From Oenanthe sinensis (Eukaryota; Streptophyta; Magnoliopsida; Apiales; Apiaceae): a stretch of 64,000 nt of DNA. Both the position numbers and the translations under genes were made by a program. Below are positions 45,857 through 57,158 of the stretch, in pieces. Under the pieces are notes generated by a model. That model was not told where the DNA came from and ran no database searches. It saw only the letters and a list, made by a program, of their open reading frames with translations. How positions within the stretch are numbered: the stretch's first letter is position 1; the number at the start of each line of letters is the position of its first letter. The stretch covers positions 315,001-379,000 of the forward strand of contig JAPMAC010000197.1 of assembly GCA_028671895.1 (NCBI GenBank). Direction: 5' to 3'.

Positions 45857-48800
45857 CTAGAGCCAATCACTCATGTATCTAATACCCATGGAACTAGTGT
45901 GACCGTCGTGCTTCTTCTGCGACAAGCCTTTGGTCAGTGGGTCTGCAATGTTATCATTTGTGTGCACTTTACATATGTGTATGTCACCCCTTTCATTAAT
46001 CTCTCGAATGAGGTGATATCTCCTGAGTATGTGTTTGGTTCGGGAGTGAGCTCTAGGTTCTTTAGCCTGTGCAATGGCTCCATTATTATCGCAGTATAGA
46101 TCAATGGGATCTGCGATCGATGGAACCACTCCCAAATCAGTAATGAATTTTCGAATCCAAACAGGTTCCTTAGTCGCTTCACAAGCTGCAATGTACTCAG
46201 CCTCCATTGTAGAATCAACTACTGTTTCTTGTTTTGAACTCTTCCAACTTACAGCACCTCCGTTTAGACAAAACACAAAACCAGACTGTGATACAGTATC
46301 ATCCCTGTCTGTTTGAAAACTAGCATCGGTGTAACCTTTTACAACCAGTTTTTCCTCTCCTCCATACACCAAGAATGAATCTTTAGTCCTTTTCAAGTAC
46401 TTTAGAATATTCTTGACAGCCGTCCAGTAACCTTCACCTGGATTAGATTGGTATCTGCTCGTCATGCTTAAAGCATACGAAACATCTGGGCGAGTACATA
46501 CCATCGCATACATGTTGGATCCAATTGCTGAGGCATATGGAACCTTACTCATGCGGTCCTTGTCATCCAATGATTTCGGACACTGATCTTTAGAGATCGT
46601 TATCCCTTGAGACAAGGGGACATATCCCCTTTTTGCATTTTGCATACCAAAACGATGCAAAACCTTATCGATATATGTACTCTGACTTAGACCGATCATC
46701 CTTCTAGATCTATCCCTATAGATCCTCATTCCTAGAATGTAGGATGCTTCTCCTAAGTCTTTCATAGAGAAGTTGCTCTCTAACCAAATCTTAAAAGCCT
46801 TGAGAGAAGGTATGTCATTCCTCATTAGTAGTATGTCATCAACATATAGTACTATGAATGCCACATGGCTCCCACTAACCTTCTTGTAAACACAAGGTTC
46901 ATCTTCGTTTTGAACAAAGCCATACTCTTTGACTGTTTCATCAAAACGGATATTCCATCTCCTAGAGGCTTGCTTCAATCCATAAATGGATCGACGTAAT
47001 TTACATACCTTGCTAACATTCCTTGGATCGACAAAACCTTCAGGTTGTGTCATGTACACATCCACATCCTCTTTAAGGATTCCGTTAAGGAAGGCTGTTT
47101 TGACATCCATTTGCCAGATTTCATAACCATGGAATGCTGCAATAGCAAGCAAAATCCTTATGGACTTGACCATAGCCACTGGTGAGAAAGTCTCATCATA
47201 GTCAATACCATGAATTTGTCTGAAACCTTTTGCAACCAGCCTTGCTTTATAGGTCTGAACATTTCCATCCATGTCAGTTTTCTTCTTGAAAACCCATTTG
47301 CACCCTATGGGTTTTACCCCTTCAGGTGGATCAACCAAAGTCCATACTCGGTTTTCGTACATGGAATCCATCTCGGATTTCATGGCTTCTAGCCATCTCT
47401 TAGATTCTGGACTGTTCATAGCATCTTGGTATGTGAGAGGCTCATCTTCATCTATAAGCATCAAGTCACCACATTGAGTCAAAAGAAATCCATATCTCTC
47501 TGGCTCATGGCGAATTCTACCAGTTCTACGAACAACCTGTGTTTGTTGAGCATTATCATTATCCTGCTCATGTTCCACTTCAGGTTCAATGCTATTTTGT
47601 GGTTCTCGATCTTCATCGAGGTCTATAGTTCTCCCACTATTTCTTTTGGAAACAAAATCTCTTTCCATGAAAACAGCGTCTCGAGCAATAAACACCTTCT
47701 GCTCAGAAGGACTATAAAAATAATACGCCTTTGTTTCTTTAGGGTATCCCACAAAATTGCACTCTTCAGATTTAGGTCCAAGCTTGTTAGATACTTGACG
47801 TTTCACAAACGCCTTGCATCCCCAAACTTTCATAAAGTTTATGCCTGACCGTTTCTTCTCCCATATCTCATATGGAGTCTTTTGAACCTTCTTAGTAGGA
47901 ACACGGTTAAGTGTGAAAGCCGCTGTTTCTAGAGCATAACCCCAGAAACTAATTGGAAGATCTGCATGACTCATCATCGATCGCACCATGTCCAACAAGG
48001 TGCGATTTCTCCTCTCTGAAACTCCATTCCATTGAGGTGTACTTGGCGGAGTGAGTTGTGATACAATACCACACTCCTTTAAATAATCTTTAAATTATGT
48101 GCTCAAGTATTCCCCTCCACGATCAAATCGTAAGATTTTAATACTTGCACCTCCGCCAATTTGTTTTTCTACTTCAGCCTTGTATTCTTTGAACTTTTCA
48201 AAAGAATCGGATTTATTCTTCATAAGATATACATACCCATATCTACTGAAATCATCAGTAAATGTTATGAAGTAGTAGTAGCCTCCTCTAGCCATCACAC
48301 GCATTGGGCCACATACATCACTATGTATTAGCTCCAGACGTTCAGTGGCCCTTTGACCCTTACCAGTGAAAGGGACTTTAGTCATTTTACCAAGCAAACA
48401 AGATTCGCATTCTTGGTATGATTCAAAATCAAACTTATCCAAATATCCATCCTTATGTAATTTGGATATGAGTTTCTCATTTATATGGCCTAGACGACAA
48501 TGCCAGAGGTATGTTTGATTTGAGTCATTAACTTTAAGTCGTTTGTTTTCTATATTACAGACAGGATTATCTAAGTCAAGAACATATAAACCATTAAACA
48601 AACGCGCAACACCATAGGTTAAATCATTCAAAGCAAAAGAGCAACTGTTGTTCTTTATTGTAAACGAAAAACCTTTCTTGTCCAAACAAGAAACAGAAAT
48701 AATGTTTCTGCGAATCGCAGGCACGTAATAACAATTTTCCAGTTCTAAAACTAGCCCAGAGGGCAAAGATAAATAATATGTTCCTACAGCTAAAGCAGTA

Positions 48801-49822
48801 ACTCTTGCTCCATTGGCAACTCGTAGGTCCATTTCTCCTTTAGCCAATGTCCTACTTCTCTGCATTTCCTGCACATTTATACAAATGTGAGAAGCACATC
48901 CAGTATCCAATACCCAAGATGTAGAAATAGACAGATTGACTTCTATAACATATATACCTGAAGTAGAAGCTTGCTCAGCCCTCTTCTTCTTCAGATCCTC
49001 CAAGTAAACTGAACAGTTTCTCTTCCAGTGACCAGTTTTCTTACAGTAGTGACATTCACCCTTAGCGACCCCACCTTTAGGCTTTAAAGCCCTTTTGGGA
49101 CCTGACTTTGGCTTGGGTGTAGAATCAGAACCTGTCTTCTTCTTACCCTTCCACTTGCCTTTCCCTTTGGCCTTACCTTTATTGCCCACCATCAGTATGG
49201 GAGCAGGTTCAGCCGTCTTCATGTTGGTCTCATATGTTCTCAACATAGCCAACAATTCAGTAGGTGTTTTGTCAAATTCATTCATATTGTAGTTCATAAC
49301 AAACTGAGTGAATTTGTTGTTCAAAGAATTCAAGATTAGGTCAATACCAATTTCCGGACCAATCGGGAAACCCAAAGTATCAAGATACTCAATGTAACCA
49401 ATCATCTTCAGAACATGTGGGCCAACTGGTTCACTTGCCCCTTGTTTGCAATTAAAGAGTGACTTACTCGTGTTGAACCTTTCTTGACGAGTTTGGCTTG
49501 CAAACATGCTTTGCAAGTGCTCATAGATAGTATATGCATCCATATGCACATGTTGTCTTTGAAGCTCAGCACTCATAGTTGCCAACATAAGACATGCAAC
49601 ATCAGTTGCATCATTCTCATCCTTTGTATGGGCCGCTCGTTCCTCAACAGTAGCGCCCTCAGGAAGGGGACCTGCCGGAGGAATATCAATGACATGAAGC
49701 TTGCGCTCCTGCTTGAGGACAATCCTCAAATTCCTCTGCCAGTCTAGGAAGTTGTTTCCTCCTGTCAGCTTATCCTTCTCAAGGACAGATCGTACGGATA
49801 GTGTGTTTGTGTTGTTTGTCAT
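45857..49822 (-). pseudogene. Element D gag-pol polyprotein, one premature stop
   Basis: 1321-codon frame; I place the start at ATG 49822 (MTNNTNTLSVRSVLEKDKLTG), although an in-frame ATG exists ten codons upstream. Visible: zinc knuckle CHYCKKTGHWKRNC (257-270), protease WVLDTGCASH (D306), YLWHCRLGHIN, integrase D502, D567 and E603 (35 residues between the last two), RT KWVFKKK...MDVKTAFLNG, YVDDILLMRND (codons at 46834-46845), and RNase H YTDASFQTDRD, STMEAEYIA, YCDNNGA. A TAA at 48095-48097 (codon 576) lies between the last two catalytic integrase residues. Otherwise the frame is open, so the copy died very recently or is read through. Confidence 0.94.
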
Positions 49823-51945
49823 TACTTGGTATCTACAATGATAAAAGCACAAAATTAAACATTAGATTGTCTGAGTTATTTATTATGTTCAAATGATTAT
49901 GATACATTCATAATATATCTCCCACTATTTTATCAAATTAATAGCCCTTACTATTAATTTGGAAAGTATATCCCATAATTCTTTCTAGTGAGCCAAGATC
50001 CATATTTCGTCATGTCTTAAGTCAACCACTGGAAGTCCTTAAGAATGATTATTTAGGTAGACAACATTTATCAATTATATCATATATAATTCTTGGATAG
50101 TTTGGTGAGCAACGATTGATCTTATCTATCTAATAGATTTTTAACCAAACTCTATGCTTCTAAGTTCATAATAGTTGAATATAACCGTTTACTTTCACCT
50201 TATTATGACGACTCAGTTAAGTTTGCAATGATACAACGGCCGAATATAACCGTTTATATTCGTCGCATCTCACCACGATAGATAGGAGTCCCCAGCCACT
50301 GACAGTCTTTCCCCTAATCGATCTAGGATTCGATGAGCGTTCATTCATTGGAAAGCATCCGATTAAAACTTAATATTTTGTTAAGGGGTTTAGAAAATTT
50401 ACGACGATCATGATCACATCATGAAGAGATCCTCAATTTTTCCTTGAACTAAATATTTCAAATTGACATCTTAAATTGTTCATTTCCCAGGTAGATGGAG
50501 GATATCAGTGGTCACACTTAAAACCCATCAGCCTTACGAATACGCATATCCGTTTTTGTCAGAAAATCCCAATTATAGACATCAAAATCCATATTCAATT
50601 CCGTGTTTTAAAAATCCATATTTCATAAACACAAGAATCTCATGATCGTTTGTTAATTTTAAAATCTTAAATCGTTACAGATTTTATCTTGTTTAGCATG
50701 GCAAGCATGGCATGGGTGACGTATCTAATACATGCATACATCATTAATCTAATTAAAGCATGCATCTTCTACTCTACACATACATTCATACATCAATATG
50801 TAAAGTGCAGTATGTAAACGTGCTTGGTTATGGCCCCTTTCCTATGTGATCCTTTCGAGCTAATGAAAGGATCAAAGTCAATCTATGGTGGTGAAATATA
50901 AATACAATTACATGTCTTCATTCTTCTTGTATCCATGGGTGCTTGCTCCTCTTCTTGGATCATCCTTCAATCTTCAAGTACATTACATGGAATAATTGAA
51001 TACAACCTATACTAATGTACTTACATAAGAAAACTCGAGTTACATTCGAGGTTAAACAATTACAAGAATGAAGAAAACGACATGCAAGTCGTATTTATAA
51101 AACCAAAACCAAAACCATTAATCTAGGGGTCTAAGGGCCATAACCAGCACCATGCTCAAGTACACAAAATAAAATATTGCATATCTGTTGGCCTTTTCCC
51201 CACTGCAATTTATACAGTCCATCAGAGTTTACTGCTAAACTCTGATCAGCACAGTCCATCAGAGTTTACTGCTAAACTCTGATCAGCACAGTCCATATGA
51301 GTTTACTGCTAAACTCTGATCAGCACAGTCCATCAGAGTTTACTGCTAAATTCTGATCAGCACAGTCCATCAGAGTTTACTGCTAAACTCTGATCAGCAC
51401 AGTCCATCAGAGTTTACTGCTAAACTCTGATCAGCACAGTCCCTCAGAGTTTACTGCTAAACTCTGATCAGAACAGTCCATCAGAGTTTACTGCTAAACT
51501 CTGATCAGAACAGTCCATCAGAGTTTACTGCTAAACTCTGATCAGAACAGTCCATCAGAGTTTACTGCCAAACTCTGATCAGCACAGTCCATCAGAGTTT
51601 ACTGCTAAACTCTGATCAGAACAGTCCATCAGAGTTTACTGCTAAACTCTGATCATGCCCTATACTATGACCTGACCATCAGAGTTTATTAAACTCTGAG
51701 CGAGTCCATCAGAGTTTGTTAAACTCTGACCTTGCTCCAATTTCACAAACTCTGATCAGACACAGAATATACATTCTCTGACAGTTACATATTGGCAGAA
51801 GCATAGCAGTCTCATAACAGGCATGGCAGTCTCATAACAGAAGCATGGCAGTGGCATAACAGTAGCATGGCATGGCAGTCACCAAAACAGGCATGTATGC
51901 ATCAAATACATAAAACACGTAACCAAATCAGTCCCTTATACACGT
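49823..51945 (-). promoter_or_regulatory. Element D 5' leader
   Basis: Two kilobases of transcribed, untranslated sequence between PBS and gag. It contains the 37-bp hairpin array (51215-51657) and, nearer the PBS, about four imperfect copies of a GCATGGCAGT(CTC)ATAACAG unit (51795-51885). The gag-proximal part aligns with element G's leader; the arrays do not. Confidence 0.8.
51215..51657. repeat. Array of twelve 37-bp hairpin-forming repeats
   Basis: Units begin with CAGTCC at 51215, 51252, 51289 and every 37 bp to 51622. Each holds an inverted repeat ATCAGAGTTT / AAACTCTGAT (10-bp stem) around a 6-nt loop ACTGCT, plus the 8-bp palindrome CTGATCAG at the end of the second arm. Variants are ATATGAG in unit 3, CCCTCAG in unit 7, a C/T loop change in unit 10, and an A or C in the CAG(A/C)ACAG joint. 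Two degenerate hairpins with shorter loops follow to about 51735. Confidence 0.95.
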
Positions 51946-51959
51946 AGCTCTGATGCCAT
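51946..51959 (-). other. Element D primer binding site
   Basis: The minus strand reads ATGGCATCAGAGC just inside the LTR, an initiator tRNA-Met type PBS. Confidence 0.88.
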
Positions 51960-53508
51960 TGTTGGGTTCCGAGGCATAAAACGCAGCGGATTAAACGTAA
52001 ATATAACGAAAAATTTCGGAACCCTAACGCAGGATCATGTATAAGATTGACAGATTATGGTGAAACGGAATCATACCTTTGTTTGGTCTTGACTACTACG
52101 AACTCAACGGAGATCCTAGCTTTCACGACTTGTGTCTTCCTCTTGAAAACACCTCTATGGTATCCACACGAGCACCTTCAAGAACGTCTCACGATCTTGA
52201 TTATGGAACGGATGTACTAGCCTCCTCTAGATGATTTCGAAATCTGCCTCTGCCTTTTCTGCTGCTAGGGTTCGTTTTTCTCAAAAACTTAATACCTATT
52301 AACCCTACATTATCTATTTATAATGGTTGGTTAATAGGCCCATAATAGCAACCCATAACAGCAAAGCCTAACCCATGTAGATTTAGGATTAAATAATAAA
52401 ACCGAATTTTATTATTTAATTAATAACTAAGTCACACTTAATTATTAATGGCAGAATTCAAATTCGAATTTATATTATTTCAAATAATTAAGTCTCACTT
52501 AATTAATATAATAAAATTCAAATAATCATCAATTAATTTAAATCTATAATATAAATTAATTATTCCTTTAAGTACTCTATGTGTGTGACCCTATAGGCTA
52601 TTATTTAATTAGCAATAATTTTATTCTCCAATAAAATTATAAACAATGAGCGGTATCTAGTAATACATCATTGCTACCCAATTAAATAATAATTAAATCG
52701 TGATTCGATAAAACCTTTCGTGATTAATGTTTCCGTGTAATATAATCTCTTTAACCATATATATTATAGATTAAACTCGAGGCATGTATTTAGTCATCCT
52801 CTTCAACATTTAATCCGAGTTTACTTGATCCATGAGTAGACTATGAAAACAAATCATTATTTGAGCACGGCCATGCATTTTATAGTCTCACTCAATCAAG
52901 AGGCCAATAATATCTCTCCTAATTATAGGAGGGTTAAATCCTTTATCTATCATTCATATTTCTCATACGACTCATGATATACCCGATGTCCACTTTTATC
53001 ATCACCCGGTCAAAGGTAACTTTTAATGTAGTCAAAGTATATTAATCCTCGTATAGAAATATAATGATCTCAAGTCAAAGGATCATTACACCATTATCAC
53101 TGTGAGTCTTTCTTATGACTTTATTAAACATGAAGAATCTCACTGTGGGTCTGTCCAGTATCATGTACTCCTACATGTACCTATGTATTGACTTTAGTAT
53201 CCCCATACTTATAACCAATGAGATGTGGTTATCAGTCAAACAACATACTAGTCTATTTATGTATTATTATTGTCCTATAATAATAATACTCGACTAGGGA
53301 CATTTAAGAATATGATATATTATATAATCTCAAGTTCAAGTCATGTACTAAACTATACAACGTGTATCATGATTCTAAGGACATTTATTATGCTAACAAA
53401 TATATCGCAGTAATTAAAGTCATAATAAATATGTTTATTGAATAATCAATTGACATAAAGGTTTATCAAAATAAACATTGTATTGCCTCTAGGGCACCTA
53501 CACCAACA
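51960..53508 (-). repeat. Element D 5' LTR (1549 bp)
   Basis: TGTTGGGTTCCGAGGC...CTACACCAACA. Read on the minus strand, a candidate TATA box TATAAATAG is at 52314-52322. CCGCTGCGTTT near the U5 end is shared with G and H LTRs. Confidence 0.95.
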
Positions 53509-54257
53509 CATGCATCATAGCCAACAAAGAATCTGGTGAAATTCTCTTAACTGGAGAAAGAAAAGGAAATGTCTATGTGGCTGATTTTCTCTCTGTAAAA
53601 GCAAATTCAATGACATGCCTACTTAGCAAAGCCAATACAGATGAAAGTTGGTTGTGGCACAAGAAACTAGCCCATTTGAATTTCAAAGCCATGAATTTAT
53701 TGGTTAGAAAGAATCTGGTTAGAGGCATTCCACAGATGGAATTCACCAAGGATGGACTGTGTGATGCCTGTTAAAAAGGAAAACAAATAAAAGCATCATT
53801 CAAGTCAAAGTCTGAATCATCAATTGATAAGCCTCTGGAATTATTGCACATGGATTTATTTGGTCCAGTCAACATCATGTCAATTGCCAAAAAGAAATAT
53901 GCCTTAGTAATTGTGGATGACTTCACAAGATTTTCATGGGTATATTTCTTATTCTCTAAGGATGAGGCAAGCAAATTAATTATCAATCATGTGAAGAATG
54001 TTGAAAATGGCACTGAATGGAAGGTCAAGAAATTTAGAAGTGATAATGGAACTGAATTCAAGAATTCAACCATGAGAGAATTCTGTGAAGAAAAAGGTAT
54101 CACTCATCTTTTCTCTGCTCCAAGGACTCCACAGCAAAATGGAGTAGTTGAAAGGAAAAATAGGACCTTGATTGAAGCTGCTAGAACTATGTTAGAAGAA
54201 GCAAAACTTCCTACATACTTCTGGGCAGAAGTAATTAATACTGCTTGTTACATTTAA
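53509..54257 (+). pseudogene. Element E pol, pre-integrase and integrase
   Basis: Resumes after element D: WLWHKKLAHLNFKAMNLL and CDAC (pre-integrase zinc-binding), TAA at 53772-53774 where F has CAA. Then LLHMDLFGPVN (first catalytic D), VDDFTRFSWVYF, FRSDNGTEF (second D), and PRTPQQNGVVERKNRTL (E). A second TAA at 54255-54257 again replaces a CAA of F. All catalytic residues are present, so decay is by point stops. Confidence 0.9.
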
Positions 54258-55631
54258 AATATTTCCATGGTCAATAAACTTCAAGACAAAACACCATATC
54301 AATTGATGAAGAAAGACAAGAAGCCAACAATTAACTTTCTTCAAGTCTTTGGCTGCAAATGCTTTGTACTGAGAAATCAAGGTGAAAATCTAGGAAAATT
54401 TGAAGCCAAAGCTGATGAAGCTATATTTGTTGGATATGGAATAACAACCAAAGCATACAGAGTCTACAATCTTAGATTACACATTGTTATGGAATCTATG
54501 CATGTAGTCTTTCTTGACAAGAAAATTCAAGGGTTGTTTGATGAAGGATTTCATGATCTATTGCATTTTGAAAATGAATCCTCAAGTAATATTGAAAATA
54601 GTGATGATGATGAGGAAATGACAAGTATTCAAGTTCCTAGAATCCTCCCATCAATTGATGTCATTGCTTCAACAGATAACTTATCAGTTGACAATCATCA
54701 ATCGACTGATAATACATCAATTGATAATCATTCGATGGATAACAACTCTGCTCAACAATCTTCAAATAGAATGTCCATCACAGGGGGAGGGTTCTCAAAT
54801 AGTCAATCACTTCACAATGATCATAACACTTCCAATGATCATGAAACATCATCTTCAAGGACAATCTTACCATCACAAAGGAAATAGACAAAAAGTCATC
54901 CCTTTGAACTAATTATTGGAAATGCAAATGATGGTGTCAAAACTAGAAGTGTAACTCAAAATGAATGCTTGTATAGTAGTTTTCTGTCACAAGAAGAACC
55001 AAAAAGGATTGAAGAAGCCTTGAATGATCCTGATTGGATAAATGCTATGCAAGAAGAGTTGAATCAGTTTGAAAGAAACAAAGTGTGGAAGCTGATGCCC
55101 AAACCAAAGAACAAGACTATCATTGGTACAAAATGGGTATTCAGAAACAAAATGGATGAAACTGGTACAGTGACAAGAAATAAGGCAAGATTAGTGGCAA
55201 AGGGCTATTCACAAGAAGAAGGCATAGATTTTGATGAAACATTTGCACCAGTTGCAAGGTTGGAAGCAATCAGAATCTTTTTAGCATTTGCTGCTCATGC
55301 AAATTTCAAAGTATATCAGATGGATGTAAAAAGTGCTTTTCTCAATGGAGAACTAGAAGAAGAAGTATATGTAGAACAACCTCCTGGTTTTATTGATCCT
55401 GTTCACCCCGGATTTGTATACTATCTTCTCAAGGCACTTTATGGATTAAAACAAGCACCTAGAGCCTGGTATGACACTTTGTCTAAATTCCTGATTGAGA
55501 ATTACTTCATTAGAGGTACTGTTGATAAAACTCTCTTTCATAGAAATGTAAATGGCTCTATGATTCTTGTTCAAATCTATGTAGATGATATACAACTAAT
55601 GAAAAACTTTGTAAAAAGTTTGCTAAGTTGA
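54258..55631 (+). pseudogene. Element E pol, integrase C-terminus, hinge and RT
   Basis: Integrase tail FGCKCFVLRN...FVGYGITTKAYRVYN, then an acidic hinge with SID/STD/SMD tripeptides (54646-54745), then TAG at 54885-54887 (TGG in F). RT follows from 54888: EEALNDPDWI, NQFERNKVWKL, TKWVFRNKMDE, EEGIDFDETFAPVARLEAIR, VYQMDVKSAFLNGELEEEVYVEQPPGF, ALYGLKQAPRAWYD and YVDDI. Just after YVDDI a net 10-base loss relative to F shifts the frame, ending it at 55631. Confidence 0.9.
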
Positions 55632-56512
55632 TGTAGAGTAAATATGAAATGAGCATGATGAGAGAACTAACCTACTTTCTTGGCTTGCAAATCAAACAAG
55701 TTAAAGATGGTATTTTCATAAATCAAACCAAATATATTTCTGATTTATTAAAGAGATTTGATTTAAATGAATGTTCCTCTGCAAAAACTCTCATGGCCAC
55801 TGTAACTAAACTTGAATTAAACACTAAGGAAGCAATAGTGGACATTTCAAGTTATAGAGGCATAGTTGGCTCATTACTTTATTTAACTGCAAGTAGGCCA
55901 GATATAATATTTGCTACATGTCTTTATGCTAGGTTTCAAGCTGATCCTAGAGAATCTCATTTGATTGCAATAAAAAGAATATTCAGATATCTCAAAGGAA
56001 CTCCAAATCTTGGAATTTGGTATCCTAGAGATTCTGGATTTGAACTAATTGGCTATTCAGATGCAGACTATGCAGGTTGCAGAATTGACAGAAAAAGTAC
56101 AACAGGCTCCTGTCAATTTCTAGGAAATAAACTTGTGTCATGGTTTAGCAAAAAGTAGAATTCGGTTTCTACATCTACTGCAGAGGCTGAGTACATTGCA
56201 TCTGGAAGTTGCTGTGCACAAATTTTATGGATGAGGAATCAACTACTTGACTATGGGTTCAACTTGAACAAAATTCTTATTTTCTGTGACAATACAAGTG
56301 TCATTGCTATAACAGAAAATCCTGTGCAACATTCCAGAACCAAGCATATTGACATAAGGTATCACTTCATTAGGGAACATGTAATGAATGGTACAGTTGA
56401 ATTACATTTTGTCCCTAGTGAAAGACAACTTGCAGACATTTTTACCAAACCACTAGATGAATCTACTTTCAATAGATTGGTCTGTGATTTAGGTATGCTT
56501 AATTATATTTAA
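55632..56512 (+). pseudogene. Element E pol, RT thumb and RNase H
   Basis: Continues in the shifted frame: TAG at 55634-55636 (CAG in F), ELTYFLGLQIKQ, KYISDLLKRFDL, GSLLYLTASRPDI, then RNase H with YSDADYAGCRIDRKSTTG. A TAG at 56156-56158 precedes STSTAEAEYIA, followed by FCDNTSV, HSRTKHIDIRYHFIREH and ERQLADIFTKPLD, with pol ending at TAA 56510-56512. Confidence 0.9.
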
Positions 56513-57158
56513 TCCCTTAAAATATCTGACAAGTTATGTATTAATATTAATTTTAGCCATTGATTATGTTAAATTATTGATTCTTCAATAATCAACTGAT
56601 AAACATTTTTACATATCGATGGATATTTGAAGCTGTCGACAGATAAATATATCAATTGATGATATATTTGTTTATCGATGGATATCTGAAGTTGTCGACA
56701 GATAAATATATCAATTAATGATATATTTATTTATCGATGGATAAATGTACCTATCGATGGATAAGATTGCTATCGATCGAAGACCTGGAATTTGATTGGT
56801 CCATGTCATCAGTCGATCTGTACAAAAAGTAGCCGTTGATTACTTATTTTATCAATTGATTAATACATATATTCATGTATGTATATCAGTCGATTGCCAA
56901 AATAGGTAACTTTTACCTTTCATTTTCTTTTAACGGTCGATTAAGTTCTATTTTGAGTAAGAAATTGATGGAGAAACTAGTAAATATAAATAATGAGATT
57001 AAAACTTTATTCATTCTTACTTACGTTTTTTTTTACTAACAATTTCTCTAACTCTTTCTCTCTCTCTCATTCTACGAACTTAATCACAACCCTCTGTCTC
57101 TCAGTACTCAACTCTTCTAATATCTTCAAAGCTTTTGTACTACTAATCTTCTACTAAA
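56513..57158 (+). promoter_or_regulatory. Element E pol-to-extra-ORF region: tandem repeat, TATA-like box and CT-rich leader
   Basis: From 56613 to about 56745 lie about 2.3 copies of a 59-bp repeat containing TATCGATGGATAT, GTCGACAGATAAATA and a TATCAATTGATGATATA palindrome. Further TCAATTGAT-type words continue to about 56895. A TATAAATAA occurs at 56985-56993, followed by a CT-rich tract (57043-57140, including TCTCTCTCTCTC) and an ATG in good context (AAAATGGC) at 57159. This looks like a core promoter and 5' UTR, which is inference. Confidence 0.55.

Larger units (their letters stand above)
44294..53508 (-). mobile_element. Element D: complete, recent Ty1/copia retrotransposon inside E pol
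   Basis: Minus-strand element: 5' LTR 51960-53508, PBS, leader with hairpin array, gag-pol 49822-45857, PPT, 3' LTR 44294-45842. Both LTRs are 1549 bp and differ at about nine positions by hand alignment. TSD CATGC flanks it. Gag-pol is one frame with one nonsense codon. It is in the same group as the older element G. Confidence 0.96.

Noticed and set aside
51215..51657. CRISPR-like array
   Set aside because: Units are directly contiguous, near-identical over their full 37 bp with no unique spacers, and sit in a plant retrotransposon leader; this is a tandem hairpin repeat.
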